A stretch of 64,000 bases of DNA. Source: Pseudocercospora fijiensis CIRAD86. Its lineage: Eukaryota; Ascomycota; Dothideomycetes; Mycosphaerellales; Mycosphaerellaceae. Both the position numbers and the translations under genes were made by a program. Positions within the stretch are counted from its first letter, which is position 1; each line of letters starts with the position of its first letter. Location: the NCBI RefSeq assembly GCF_000340215.1, contig NW_006921550.1, positions 1 to 64,000 of the forward strand, in the 5' to 3' direction. Shown here one piece after another: positions 49,075 to 61,242 of this stretch. The notes beneath the pieces were generated by a model that was not told the origin of the DNA, searched no databases, and saw only the letters and a program-made list of their open reading frames with translations.

Positions 49075-49205
49075 TGCGCGTTGCAAATAATGCTGGCCCG
49101 CTGGATGGCCGAGCCTCTGTCTGCTGTGCTGTGCTGCAATGCTCCGAGCGGGAGCTAATGGTAATCGCTGTTCGTCTCGTGGGAGGACGTGTGAGGTTCA
49201 GTTCC

Positions 49206-49225
49206 GTGCAGTGCAGTGCAGTGCA
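49206..49225. repeat. Pentanucleotide microsatellite (GTGCA)4
   Basis: Four perfect GTGCA units, the third simple repeat within 600 bp upstream of CON7. Confidence 0.92.
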
Positions 49226-52200
49226 GTGTTGTTCCCTGGTGGCTCGGGCGCGGGAGCGCTAGAGCAGCGCGAGAGTAGTGGGCCGTGGCTAGTCGCTCGA
49301 TGCCAACCGGCAGTTCTTGCAAAGCACTGCGCTGCGTGGAAATAAGAGGACGACCGGAAGGGAGGAAGGGTCGATGTACCGCCCACGCTGCAACGTGTAC
49401 TGCCTGCTGGCTGCTGCTGATGGCTGCTGCAGCGGGCTACGCGTCGCTTTTCTGCCGCGGCGCGTTGCAACAGGGAGTCTGGAGTCCGCTGGGAAACAAC
49501 AAAATGCTCGAGGCAAGGCGTGCGTGCGCTGCAGTGGCTGTTCGTGTGTTTCCGCGACGTTCACACAAGCAAAGCACCGCTGCACCACGGAGCCGTCTGG
49601 AGATTGAGGCTGAAGCGATCGTGCACTAGTGGGAAGGTGCGAGAGTGAAGAGAAGAGCTTGACCAAAGCGAGCTAGACGCGAGCTGATAAGCTCAGGAAA
49701 GCACAGACCGAAGTGACTGCATGAGGTGATGGAGTCTGCGTCTGTCGCAACTCGCAACTTCATCATCACGCACAATCATAATTCCCCCCGAGGCATCTTC
49801 TCACATCCTGCACACCTATCGAGCTTCCTGCACATTGCTGGCAATCCTGCACTGCCATCATCTCGGCTCCGCGGGCGCAGCGCATGGCTGGTAATCTGCG
49901 AACAACAGCCGCGCACCGTGGCCCTCTTCCCGCTGCCTGAGATGGAACACATGACAGGCGGTCAGCTCACCATGCAACATCGCAAGCCAGGGGTGCACGC
50001 TGCAAAAATCCACCCTCGACACACCGCGAATTCGGCGTGGAGTGGTACATCCAATCGCAATATCGCAACGCCCACTGCTGCTGCTCCCAATCCACAAAGC
50101 GGGCATCACTCCCGCCCGGACAGCGAGGCAGATCAGCCGAAATGTGATATGTGGATGGCTCTACGTCATTCCTGCTGTGAAGAAACGCGTGTCATTGGCT
50201 CTTGTTGCATCCACATCTAACATTTGCGCATCGTGTGAGAGTATCGGCCTGCGATACCTGGTCCGGCGCATGACCCGAGAAAGACCTGCTGCATTTTGCT
50301 GCCCATGTCATCATCAGTGAATGATCGAGATTATTCCGGTCTCAATAATGTGCACACCGTGAGACACGAGGCTGGATCAGCGGTCGCCATTGCTGGCCAA
50401 ATAATGTCCTTTCTGCGTGAAGGACCTGGCCTTTCAGCCCTCTGTTTGTGATATTCTACTGATTCCAGGATTCTTGTTTGCGCAAGAACAGCATCCCTCC
50501 ACGTGGCGGAGACCGGCAATCGCCGCTTGCTAGGGTGCTTTCGCTCGGTAACAATCGGTATACCGACGACGGTGACAGGTGGCTATGACACATTTCTGGA
50601 CTTGGATGTGGCGCTGAGTAGTTCTACAAGCGCGGCCGCTCTCGCCATACCTCTGAACCGAACATGTTGCATCTAAAATACCACCCTGCGTATGATTGTA
50701 ACTCTGTTGTTGTCAGCGCATCCAAGAAACGCCACGCTGACGCGCTTGTACAGTCCCATTCTGGCATGGCGAAGTCTGGTTGTTTACTGGCTTCCGAGGC
50801 AGTAAACGCAAATCTCACAAACGTGGTACCAGTTTCAGAGTCGCGGGATGAGGACTGGGCGTCTGTTCCTGCTACATCCAGACCAAGATGCAGCACCGCC
50901 GTACGTAGCGTCGCATAGCGGCAGATCCGTGTCTTTCTTATGTCGACGTCCTGTCTATGGAGGGGTATCGGACTGGTAGCGAGTAAGTCTCTCTCTGTGC
51001 ACGATGAGGAGCTCGTGGCATGTCTCAGACAATACGAGCGCACTGACACGAGCGCGCAAGCATCGTGCCATGCGACGTGCTGCGCGCCGAGCATTATTGA
51101 GCACATCACATCACACTTTCTCCTGCGTCTTCCCTGGCCGCGCTGCGTACTGTATGTTCATGGGTGTGATCGTATAGCATACGACATTGCGCATGTGGCG
51201 GGCACGAGCTCAAAATTCAAATGCATGCGCGGAGGACCACAGCCGCTGCATCTGTGCCTGAGATTGCTCTTCTCTTAGTAGGACTACACTTTACCGAGCC
51301 CATCCTCACGGCTTCAGACAAGGCCCTTGATTGGATGAGGCACCTGTGCAGCACACGCTCTCGCCGGCTCTCGCTGCTGGCAGTATTGTTTCTCGTGGCT
51401 GCTCATGGACAAGCTCGCCGACGTCGAATCATAAAAGCTAGAACTAATTTGTGCACTCCGTGGAGGTGCATCAGTGGAGTCGGCGCACAGCTGTTCTCTG
51501 CCGGCTGGAGGACCAGTCACAAGCTGTGTGGCCTATGCAGCCTTTCATTGACAATCCTCCTCTTGCAGATGGGCAACGGTCGAGCCGCATCTACATCTTC
51601 AACCTCAGACACAACACGCAAGTGGCCTAGGGCGCGGAACTCTTCCTTAGGGCACGGGAGGAAGGAAGAAGAAGCTTCGGCTGCAGCGCCGAGACTCGCT
51701 GGCTTTGACTGCTGAGTAATAATAAATCTTGACCAGGAGGTGGAGGTGGTCTTGCCTCCACGGTTAGGCCGGCTTCTCTATTTGACCGCATGATTGGGCG
51801 ATTCTTGGAAGGAGCCACGGCAGGCAAGCAGCAGGCGGTAACATCAGGCTGGAAAAGGCAATGCCGACACCTCACTCACAAACGTGTCAGACTGCGACCT
51901 TCTGCCGAGTCCCGGCCGCCTTTCGACCTGCTTCATACGAAACAATTATCAGCCATGACAGACTAGCAAGTACTCCGTGATGCTGCGGCCCGGTACTGTA
52001 TCGTCTGTCGGCACGGCACATTCAAGCATCCAGCTCTTTGGGATTGCTCGTTGCCGTTCGAATGTGGTTGTGCTAAGACCACAGAACCCATGCTAGTCAG
52101 TGCCAGTCTGCCTTTCACTACTGCTGTACAGTGTACTTCGCCAGCACCATGGGGAGGGGATGCAAGGAAGGCTTAACAAGCACAACCCAGCAGGGACGAT

Positions 52201-53688
52201 ACTGTAGCAATGTTCTAGATTGCGTATTTGACATCGATGTCGATCTCATCCTCCGGCTCGAGCTGCATTTGATCAGAACGTTCAACGTTGAAAAAGCTTC
52301 CCGATCGAGCATTCTTCAGATGACACGGCGTTCACGCCGATATCATCATCATTCACTTGTCACTCAAATCTTTGCATCCCTCGCAGGGTTTATGGGAATT
52401 TGGTACAAGAACGGACGTGGCCCGGAGTACCAGAAATTGAATGCCTCCTCCCTATACGAGCCGCGTCATGCCTTCAACTTCAATTCTACTCGGCACCTGA
52501 TGAATTATGCTCAGCGGTGCTCTCGATGTCTGGTAACTTTACCACTCCGAGAGTACATGAGGCCATGACTGTTTCCTTACCAAGGGCAATGATGAGCCTG
52601 TTTCCAAGAGACAAAAGGAGTATGATCGTGCATTGCTTGGCGACGAGAGCTGGGCATAGTTTTCAGGAGGCATCGATACGTGATTCCTTTGCAGCCAAGG
52701 CTCTCGCATAGCACACTTTCACGGTCTGGAAGTTGAATGATCCAAATACACTCAATCTTCTGAACACAATCCGATACACAATGGAGATTCGATAGGCGAA
52801 AGGCACATGCCTCGTGGTGAACCAAAGTAACCCTCGCATTTGTGACTATACAACACTCGGTCTGGGCCTGGGAGCAGTAATCGATCGGATGTGATGATTG
52901 CTATCGAACCATTGAATATCCTTCACTCCGCAAAGCCCCGATTGTCATGAATCACTCTCCTGTTTCCCCAATGCTGACTATGACCAAAAAGGTTGCACTG
53001 GAAGCGAATCTCGCTCCTGCGCAAGGCCAACCACCGCATCGATACCTAGAATTGTCAACATCATGTCTCTCCTTCCTCGCAAGCAGTCCCTATCCTGTTT
53101 CCGCTCACATGCAAGCCCAGACGGTCCGATTCGACGCCATGATCCGACATCACGAAAACGCCGTGAACGGTGTCGACCCCTCCCGATCTCTCGTTCGCGG
53201 TGTTTCCTGAATGCTGGTTCCCAAGAACCCTGCCCTCTGCATCCGATCCGAAACATAGTGTTTTTTTTTCCCTCTCTTTGCAGCAAACTCCAAGCCATCC
53301 GTTCATCCCACGCTTACCAATCTCAATCAGGGTATTATTGCCAAATAGAATAGATTTGGAAGTAAAAAGAGCAGCAGAGTTTGAGAGGTCACCTCGGACA
53401 ACATCGATCCTGCCACATCCAATTTTACTGTACTGTATCAATCGGAGCGGTGACCGAGTTTACTGTCTGGAGAAAAAGCCGCGGTGAACCCCTGAAAGTT
53501 GATGATGAGAGGTCTAGGCTCTAGGCCCCAAAAAAGAGCTCCACCCTTCAACGATCCGATTATTACAATCGAAGGTCGTTCTCGTTCGAATGGTCAGTGC
53601 TTCAAAACGGATATTCTTCACGTCGCGTGGTATTTGGAGCCTATCGTGTCCATAATCCAATCCAGCATATAATCCAAGCGATATTAAC

Positions 53689-53711
53689 AATATTCAATAT
53701 TATTGAATATT
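53689..53711. repeat. 23-bp perfect palindrome at the RIP boundary
   Basis: Eleven bases (AATATTCAATA), one central T, and the exact reverse complement. It lies where normal composition gives way to RIP-type DNA, so it may mark a transposon end or an insertion scar. Confidence 0.8.
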
Positions 53712-53999
53712 CTCGATAGGATTACGAGGCGTGTATTATGTCTAACGGCCATTTAATAGCCCCTTTCTAAGTGCAATCTTCTTAATCGAATATAGACCTC
53801 CGCGGCTACCGGAGTAGCGCTTTTAGCATTAAATATAGCCTCCGAAGGGCTCTTCGATAGGATTAAGGACCGTGCATTATAATTAAGGTTAAGGTTAGTA
53901 TATAGAATAAGAATAGCGCGAGTCGACGCGTATATAGTAGCGAAGGCGCGTATTTCGAAAATTCGAGTATAGGAGCGCTTCGTATAGTATTCGTTTCTT

Positions 54000-55060
54000 A
54001 GTAGTATATAGAGGTCGAGGTTCTTACTATAATTGTTAGTAATAATAGAGGCTCTCGACCGCTAGGCGATTATTAAGCGCAATATTATCTTTACCTTCGG
54101 AATACTAGCGATACTACTATAATAGATAGCCGTATATTAGCTACCTAGAGTATATATCCTCTATTTAGAAGATAGTAAAAGCGAGGCGGTTACTACTAGT
54201 CTATTAGAAGAAGGCGCTATACGAAGATTATATAGGTATACGCGCTTCTATCTAGATACGTTTATATACCTTAGGCTGTTTTAGCTTATATTACTATATC
54301 TATAGCGTAGAAGGAGTATTAGTAAAGAATAGAAGGTATTAATATTCTTATATACCTTTGCGACTAATAGCTATACTCGAGACCTAGCTAAGGACTTTTA
54401 CTACTTAGTAGACAAGTATAGTCGTATAATCTATAAGGTTATAGCCGCTATCTTAGAGGTATATCTAGTACTTATTGCTTAAGCTACTACGGACGACAAT
54501 CTAGCGGTTAAAGCGAAAAGGCGGAAATACTAGCCTTTCTTTAAGGACGCTATTAGTACGCTAGATAGCTCTTATATATTAGTATACGTACTAGTTAACT
54601 AGTAAGCGGCATTCCGTAATCGCAAGGATACGCTATTATAGAATATATTAGCGGTCGTAGACTATAATATAAGGTTTACCTTTATTCTTACTAGATAGGA
54701 GGGCTCCGCTTACGACGGCTATATACTTAATAACGCTCGCTCGTACTATAGGTTTAGTACGCCGGAAGGACGATATTATCTCGCTAATACTAGCTATCTA
54801 AACAACGCGCCTTATATAGTACTATATAGAGGGGTGCGGTATTACCTACACGAGTAGTACCTAGCCTTAATAAAGCCGGCGGACTATAAGGAGCTATTTA
54901 ACCTCTACTATAGTTCCCTTCGAAATATAGTTAAGCGGATATTTAGTATATTAAAACGACGATTTCGCATCTTCGAGAGCGCGCTATAGTATAATATCCG
55001 CTCGCAAATAGCTATAGTATACGTTGCTGCCGCTCTTTATAATATCCTTTAAGAGATAGG
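54000..55060 (+). pseudogene. Harbinger-type DDE transposase remnant
   Basis: Read through stops, the frame shows the DDE_Tnp_4 signature of PIF/Harbinger endonucleases. The first catalytic Asp is in ISTLDSSYI (about 54,553-54,578), the second in EGSAYDGYILNNA (about 54,700-54,735), and GRYYLANTSYL and YRGVRYYLHE follow. The third acidic site in SLRNIVKRIFSILKRRFRI should be Glu but reads Lys (54,933-54,935), as a TGAG to TAAG change would give. The enzyme would cut and paste the element. This copy is inactive. Confidence 0.82.
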
Positions 55061-55859
55061 CGCGAAGATAGACGAGAACTTTAAATTAGAGGCCGACGAG
55101 ACTAACGATAGGCCCTTTAATAATACCGCCGCCGCTATAGAAGAAGATAATAGCGTTAAAGGACCGATAGATAGGATAAGGGATACGCTAGTACTAGAAA
55201 TGTAGCGACAATATTAACTATACCTAGAAGAAGAAGATAATAATATAAACGAGACTATATCTACTTAGTTATAGAAGTCGTAGATAGGGAGGGGCTTCTT
55301 TATATTCGATAGGGATATTAAGAATCTTAGTCGTTACTTAGATATAGCTGTTTTGTATAGAGTTTCTCGTTTCTATAATATAATACTCGACTTCCTACTA
55401 TTCGTATAGAATTTTATAGAGACAACTTCTAGCTACGAAACTCGGTTTTATATTAGAATCTTAGATCTTACTAAAACCGTACTAAAAGCTAGCGATATAA
55501 TAATATTAAAAAAAAGCTATATTCGAGAATAGCTAACAGATCTAACACTTCTAGGCTTAAGACAATAATTCAAACTCTTTAAAGAACTCTTTAACTAACG
55601 CTATCGATATAGCCTATTACGCGTCTAACGGCGTACCGAGAAAGATATTAACTATGCCGCTATCTTCCGCCGTCGTTATCTTGCGATATAGCAGTCGCTT
55701 TTGCCTTAAAGTTAGGTCCTAAAGCTCCTCGTATCTAGCGACGAATTCCGCCGAGAATACGAGTCGCGATAGCGTACGTACTAGTAGCAGTAGTATTACT
55801 ATTATCTCCGCCGTACGATATATTGCCGCGACGATATTATCGACAGACTACTATATCCG

Positions 55860-56560
55860 ATTCTAAGACTCTAATCGACGACGCTTAGCCTTAACGTTAG
55901 CATTATAGATTACCCGCTTTCGAGTATAGATATCGTCCTTCGGCGTATCTGCCTTACTCTCGGTTGCCGTAATAGCTAGATCGGATACTGCTAGCGTAGG
56001 AGGTAGAATTGGACTATTAAGCATCGCTTCTATAGATAAAACGTGCTCTCTAGTAGTAGTTGTATCGCTAAACAACTAGTCTAGTTCAACTAAGAATAGA
56101 AGCGGCTTCTTTAGGAATTTCTTCGCCCTCGGATAGATAGCAATATAAGCCTTTATAACATCGTCCGGAGCGGTTAAATAACTAGTATTTAGATTAATGC
56201 CGAAGCTAGATTAAGCTAGCATCTTATACTATATCTTCTAGTCTGCTTTAAGGGCAGTAAGCTTGTTCTTTATAGACGTAGCTATAATACGAGCCTTCCG
56301 CTAGGCCTATATAACGATAAGGTTTACTACTATTGCTACCGCTATAAATAGTCCCTTCTTAAAGCTAGAATCGGCCCTCTCGCTATAGTTCTTATACCTA
56401 TCGATAGCGCTAGTTATAAGGCACTATATCTTAGTATTATTAAACCGCTAGTTGCCTTCTACTTTAACCTTAATAACTAGCGGTAGATTAAGGGCCGCCG
56501 CGAGCTTATCGAGTATCTCTAGATCCTATTATATATCCGGCAATTGCGAATAATTAGGCG
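55860..56560 (-). pseudogene. Myb/SANT-like partner protein remnant of the Harbinger element
   Basis: The minus-strand frame read through stops contains KNKLTALKADxKIxYKMLA, SSFGINLN, DDVIKAYIAIYPRAKKFLK and a PLLFLVELD block. This matches the fungal and plant Myb/SANT-like (Myb_DNA-bind_3) family. In PIF/Harbinger elements the second protein helps bring the transposase to the ends and into the nucleus. An open C-terminal piece of 70 codons survives at 55,863-56,075 and includes a basic KAKRRRLE end. Confidence 0.75.
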
Positions 56561-56999
56561 GTAGTTCTAGCTAAGAGTACTAAGACTAGTCGATTGCTTA
56601 AGATTCTATGCTTTATTAACAAATTTGCTAGGTAATTAATAGTCTACGAGCGACTAGACCTATAGCTATCTCTTATATCGAACTACTAGCGACGAACGAG
56701 CCGTTATAATCGCTACCTTCTACCTTATTTTATACCTAAAGCTACTACCTAAAGTCTACGAAGGTTACGAGACTACGCTAAGAACGCCTTTACTACCGAG
56801 ATTGCGACGACACGATAACTATATTAGAAGACATACCTCGTTATCTAATTCACTTATTATAGCGGCCGCTAATATAGAAGGTTATATACTAATAAGCGCT
56901 ATAATATTGAAGATTGGATTATAGACACGATAGGCTCTTAGATTTTTTAAAAGCATCTGTTTATTAGCCAAGCCGTATAATAGTTAAGGCTAGACTCGA

Positions 57000-58189
57000 G
57001 TAATTATTAATATTGTATCTATAGCGCGATCGGAACTTGCTTAGGTACTAAATTACAGTATGTATTTAGCAGCGTAGGATAATAAAATTAGCGTTTGTAT
57101 AGACATCTTCTATTATCGAATCTGCTACTTTCTTTATTACGTATAGATATAGCAGATATAGGGATATAGGGTGTTAACTGTATACTATAGTATAGGAAAC
57201 CGACTAGAGATTACGAACTGTCTCTCTTCTCTCTTCTTCTTTAAAGATTCGAAATCTTGACTATATACAATGTTTGGCTGAATTTGAATTCCGAACAGTG
57301 TTCTATAGGTTACGGCACACTAATGCAAGGCTTTAGAGATTTACTAGCATCCTAATTGCTGCAGGCACATTCGCCTAAGCTATAAAATCTTAGATTAGCA
57401 AGTAGTCGAGAAATCCGTCGGATATGCTACTTACCTTGTCTTATAGGCATATTTCATATTTGATGCAAGGCAATTATTATTACATTAAGCGTCTGAATTC
57501 GCTTTGATATAGACTAATAAAGCTACGCCCGCTTAATTAAATCTAGATATGCATCTAAGAGCTCCTTTTTTTTAGCATTTGCCGAGGTCTATATAGTTAT
57601 ATTGAACTCTAAGAGTAATTGCCGAAGCGTTTAATACGAGAGCGATAGTAGTAGCGAAGGTAAGTGTAGACCGCATAGTGCAGATGTTTTTTGCTGTAGA
57701 TTTAACGATGTTAACTGCAGAGGTTTAGTAGGTTGTATAGTAACTATCGAAAGCTAGCGATAGAAAGTACTAGATATATTTTATACTTGTATCCAGAAAA
57801 ACAATACTTTAACTCGGTATTATAAAGTTAAGTAAAACTTATACTAGGATAGACATCCTTTTAATAGATGTCTATCCTTAACTACTTCCCTAAGCCCTAG
57901 CTAACGTTATATATAGTAAGCGACCGGGTCTTACAAGCTCCTACCTAGGTAATAGTAGTTATAAGAGGATATATATCTAATACTAGACCCTCTTATAAGG
58001 CTTCGAGGAACGCTTTTCTATACCTTTTGTTAAAGTTCTAGCGATATTGTTTTACCCTATAGAAGAGCCTCCGAGCCCTACGAGTACTGTTTTCTCTAAT
58101 AGTAGAAGCAAATTATACCTACATTAATTATCTACTACTCGGGCGGCGGACGCTATTACTCGGTTCTTAATTCTTAAAGGATAATATAG
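57000..58189. other. RIP-type filler without identified gene
   Basis: AT-rich, mutated sequence. A shorter stretch at about 57.23-57.5 kb has more CA and TG than its surroundings and may be a younger or less mutated insert. No coding similarity is visible. Confidence 0.45.
57846..57878. repeat. Perfect 12-bp inverted repeat with 9-nt loop
   Basis: AGGATAGACATC and its exact reverse complement are separated by nine bases. It could form a hairpin, or be the abutted ends of a lost element. No coding neighbour explains it. Confidence 0.8.
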
Positions 58190-58410
58190 CTTTTCGAGCC
58201 TATATTATGCCTAAGTTACTAGAATTAAGCAGTGTCGTTAGTTAGTTGTGTCGTTAGTTAGTTGTGTCGTTAGTTAGTCGTATCGTTAGCTAGTCGTATC
58301 GTTTTGTTCGCTAGTCTGCCTTATCGAATACTTATAACGACTTACAATCTACTACTCGATCGGTTAAGCTAGGAGGAACCCTATATTCTCTTAGCCCTTA
58401 AAAGAGGGTA
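58190..58410 (+). repeat. RIP-mutated copy of the receptor upstream segment (29,335-29,480)
   Basis: Collinear with 29,335-29,480, same orientation, with TG to TA and CA to TA changes. It is longer because of a 16-bp tandem repeat and some indels. It is the only homology between the two flanks of the gene island that I noticed. Confidence 0.8.
58232..58295 (+). repeat. Four tandem 16-bp units (GTGTCGTTAGTTAGTT type)
   Basis: Units start at 58,232, 58,248, 58,264 and 58,280, with one to three transitions among them. The unmutated counterpart at about 29,383 has a single unit. Confidence 0.92.
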
Positions 58411-58464
58411 TAGAACTTGGCGTGCAAGTCTCTATCCCCTGCTCGTAGGGTAAAGTGTAACTAA

Positions 58465-58473
58465 CGAAAACCC
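58465..58473. repeat. 9-bp target-site duplication of the MULE, left copy
   Basis: CGAAAACCC lies directly outside the left inverted repeat and is repeated exactly at 61,993-62,001. Nine bases is the usual duplication size for Mutator-like elements. Confidence 0.92.
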
Positions 58474-58515
58474 GGGCAAGGCTATTCGAGAATCTACTCT
58501 AGTTATTCGAGAATC
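58474..58515 (+). repeat. Left terminal inverted repeat of the MULE
   Basis: 42 bp starting GGGCAAGG and containing TATTCGAGAATC twice in direct orientation, 18 bp apart. It differs from the right copy at 5 positions. Confidence 0.93.
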
Positions 58516-59050
58516 TACGGACCTAGGGCCGCTCCGGTCTTAGTAAGACTACATTGTTAGTAATCTATACTATAGAACATCGTATAGTAACTTCTAATGC
58601 CTATGCTAGCTGCTTAGTAGAATAATAACGTAGGAAAGAAGAATTAAGTAAATAATAGACGTAGAATTCGACCTTATAGCTAATCTTAACTATTCTAGGC
58701 ATACTACCTACCTAGCAAATAAGGTTCTACGACCCTCGTATTAACGTATAGTTCCTGCTATATAATCTTAGTATAATCTAGCATACCTGCTAGCGCCGTA
58801 GGTACTAGTAGAGCCCTCGGAGCGGGCGGAGGTCTTTCCTAAGTAGGTAAATAAGTACATATAGGGTTTCTATCGTAGGGCCTATACTTATAATAGCTAG
58901 AGTAGCAGTCTATATTATCTTTTACGCACTTGCACCTCCTATAGGCTGTTTTGCATATATAGCCCTTACGTAAACGTTCTCCTCGTAGTGCTAGTAGCGG
59001 TAGAATAGGCCTCCCCGGCTTAGCCTGTCTTATCGCTTCTTGCTAGTTAA

Positions 59051-59146
59051 TAGCGGCCTGTCTAGCGGCCTGTCTAGCGGCCTATCTAGCGGCCTATCTA
59101 GCGGCCTATCTAGCGGCCTGTTTAGCGGCCTATCTAGCGGCCTGTT
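59051..59146. repeat. Eight tandem 12-bp units inside the MULE gene
   Basis: Eight uninterrupted units of the type TAGCGGCCTGTC, differing only by TG/TA and a final C/T. On the coding (minus) strand each unit reads Gln(or stop)-Ala-Ala-Arg. Confidence 0.95.
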
Positions 59147-61196
59147 TAATTAGCTTAGGTCTAGTAGCCTTACGCCGAGTCGTACGACTAAGCCGCTTAT
59201 TAATCCGCTTAAGTAGCTCTAAGGTGCGGTAAGTAGTTATCTCGTTGCTATTATAATCGCTCCTTAGTACTCGCTAGTACTTCTCGAATATACGAATAGT
59301 AAGAATGCCGGTTATAGACTCCTTAAGTGCTAGCATCTAGTATATACAATTCAAGCTATAGACCCTTTAATAATACTAGGTACAATCTAATAGCCTATAG
59401 TTATTAGACTTCCGCTTCTCGAGCTTAGCGCGTACAAGGGCCCTTCGCTCGGCTACTTTACGTAGAGCGAATGTGCTAATATAGCTAATAACTTTAGCGT
59501 AGAATAGATCGCTTAAGAATACCGCTACTAGTCGTATAATCTCGAGTCTAACTATTGCTTAATAGCGGTTAACCTAATACTAGAAATAGGGCACTATCCG
59601 GTTAATAAAGCTATAGATATTATTCTTATAGGTCGTTAACTATGCCTTAATATTAGCGTAACAACCTTCTACTAGCGAGGTTGTTGTATTGCTAAAATAG
59701 CGTATCCTGTTAATCTAGTACTTAATATAGTGCTATCGGTAAACCTACTATATATTAGCTATATAACTAGCTAGTGTTTGCTAGTCCTTATTGTCCGAGT
59801 GGTCTCGTATAGGCTTACCTTTACGAGCGGCAATCTTGCCGCCCTCTAGGGCTTTCGAGTTAGTTATAAACGACTTAACCGATAGCGAGTTAATAGCCTT
59901 ATTAAATAGGTCTATAAAGTCCTATATAGCTACACTTAATAGCCTCCGCCTTATCGATAGATTAGGTAGCCTAGTACTAAGGAAGGCCTTTATATTAGCC
60001 TCTACTACGCGCCTAATATACTAGCGGTAGAGCTGTATATATAAATGAGTCTAGTCGCTTGCTAGTGCCTTTATTAGTGCCTTATTACGGTTATAGATTA
60101 TAAGCCGAGGCTCTTCTACGCCGTATTCTAATAGCAACTCCTATATATAGCTAATAGCTATAGAATACTATTTAGTTGCCTGTCTAGGCATAAATATAAG
60201 CGCTAAAGGGAAGGTTTAGTTGAATTAATTAAGTAAGGCAATTATAAGCAATAGCAAGCCGTATTCGTTAGTTTTATAGGTACAATCTATAACTATTATA
60301 TTCGGACAATTCTTATAGATATTAATTATCTTAGAGTGCGAGAAATATAGCTATTCTAGCCGTTACTTACCGCTGCCTTATCTAGTACTAATACCCTTCT
60401 GTATAAAGTAGTTCTATTATAGGAGATCCTTAATCGTCTTATCGACTACTAATTTGCTAGCGAGTCGCAACTTCTTAGCCTTTTACTAGGCATTTAAGAT
60501 ATCTCGTAAAGTAGTAGGTACGATAGGCGATTGCTAGTCTCTACTACTAAAACGGAGCTTAATAGCGGCCTTAATCTGTCGATTAGTAACGCCTATAGAC
60601 CTTAACTACAATATAGCCTTAATAATCTCTATTATATAAGCTCGGCGGCGGTAATTAGCTAGTACTATTAGATAGACTACTAGATAGTTATAGTTAGAGC
60701 TATTAAATATAAGAGACTAGGTGCTATTATCGGGGTCCTTCTAGTCGTCCGTAGTAAGGGCTATAGACTAAGGGCAATTACACTTCTTCGAGCGGCCCTT
60801 ACGAGTCTTAGTAGTAGGATAAAGAAGCCTTCTCTCGTTACGCTTCTTCCTTACCGCCTCGCGTAATACTAGTATCGAATACTTAGCATAGCGTAGTAAG
60901 AAGGTCTAGTAAGTATAGTCCTTATTGTGCTTATAGCTAGTCCTTCTAAGCTTAAACCCCTTCTCTAATACGAATAGGCCTATATAGTCCTCGGCTGCTA
61001 TAATACTATTAAATACCTAGTTTTCGGGGTTCTCGATAGTTACGTACGACCTAGGTTTATATGCCTCTACTTCTAACTCAGACTAGTTACTATATTCGTC
61101 GTTATTGCTAAAGTTATAGGCTAGTTGTTAAGGAGACTCGATTTCTACTAAAGGAGGGCGTTGTTCCTATTACTAACTAACCCCGCTTTCCCCGTT

Positions 61197-61204
61197 ATTA
61201 CTAT

Positions 61205-61242
<38 letters not shown>
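61197..61242. repeat. Trinucleotide microsatellite (ACT)n in the MULE
   Basis: About fifteen ACT-type triplets in a row. On the coding strand they are AGT (Ser) codons in frame with the transposase. Confidence 0.9.

Larger units (their letters stand above)
47878..53690. other. 5.8-kb upstream region of CON7 without supported gene
   Basis: It is GC-rich for the first 1.8 kb (simple repeats, purine/pyrimidine runs), then of normal composition. Frames of 100-220 codons occur in several overlapping phases but carry only low-complexity sequence and no domain I recognise. The near part may be the long 5' leader and promoter of CON7. RIP-type sequence starts at about 53,690. Confidence 0.5.
53712..57000 (+). 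mobile_element. PIF/Harbinger-type DNA transposon, RIP-degraded (limits approximate)
   Basis: The region carries the two convergent genes that define PIF/Harbinger elements: a DDE transposase on plus (about 54.0-55.1 kb) and a Myb/SANT-like DNA-binding protein on minus (about 55.86-56.55 kb). Both are riddled with stops at expected Gln and Trp positions. I did not find the terminal inverted repeats, so the borders are set by the RIP edge on the left and by the end of recognisable coding on the right. A ~28-bp imperfect direct repeat (TCGATAGGATTA core) occurs at 53,713 and 53,852. Confidence 0.75.

Noticed and set aside
49726..50220. 164-codon plus-strand frame
   Set aside because: No recognisable domain, overlapped by other frames of similar length, no splice-consistent extension.
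59051..59146. Regular short repeats considered as a CRISPR array
   Set aside because: The units are contiguous 12-mers without spacers and lie in a transposase frame of a eukaryotic genome.
59791..60024. 77-codon plus-strand frame
   Set aside because: Antisense to the MULE transposase core, which has clear family motifs.
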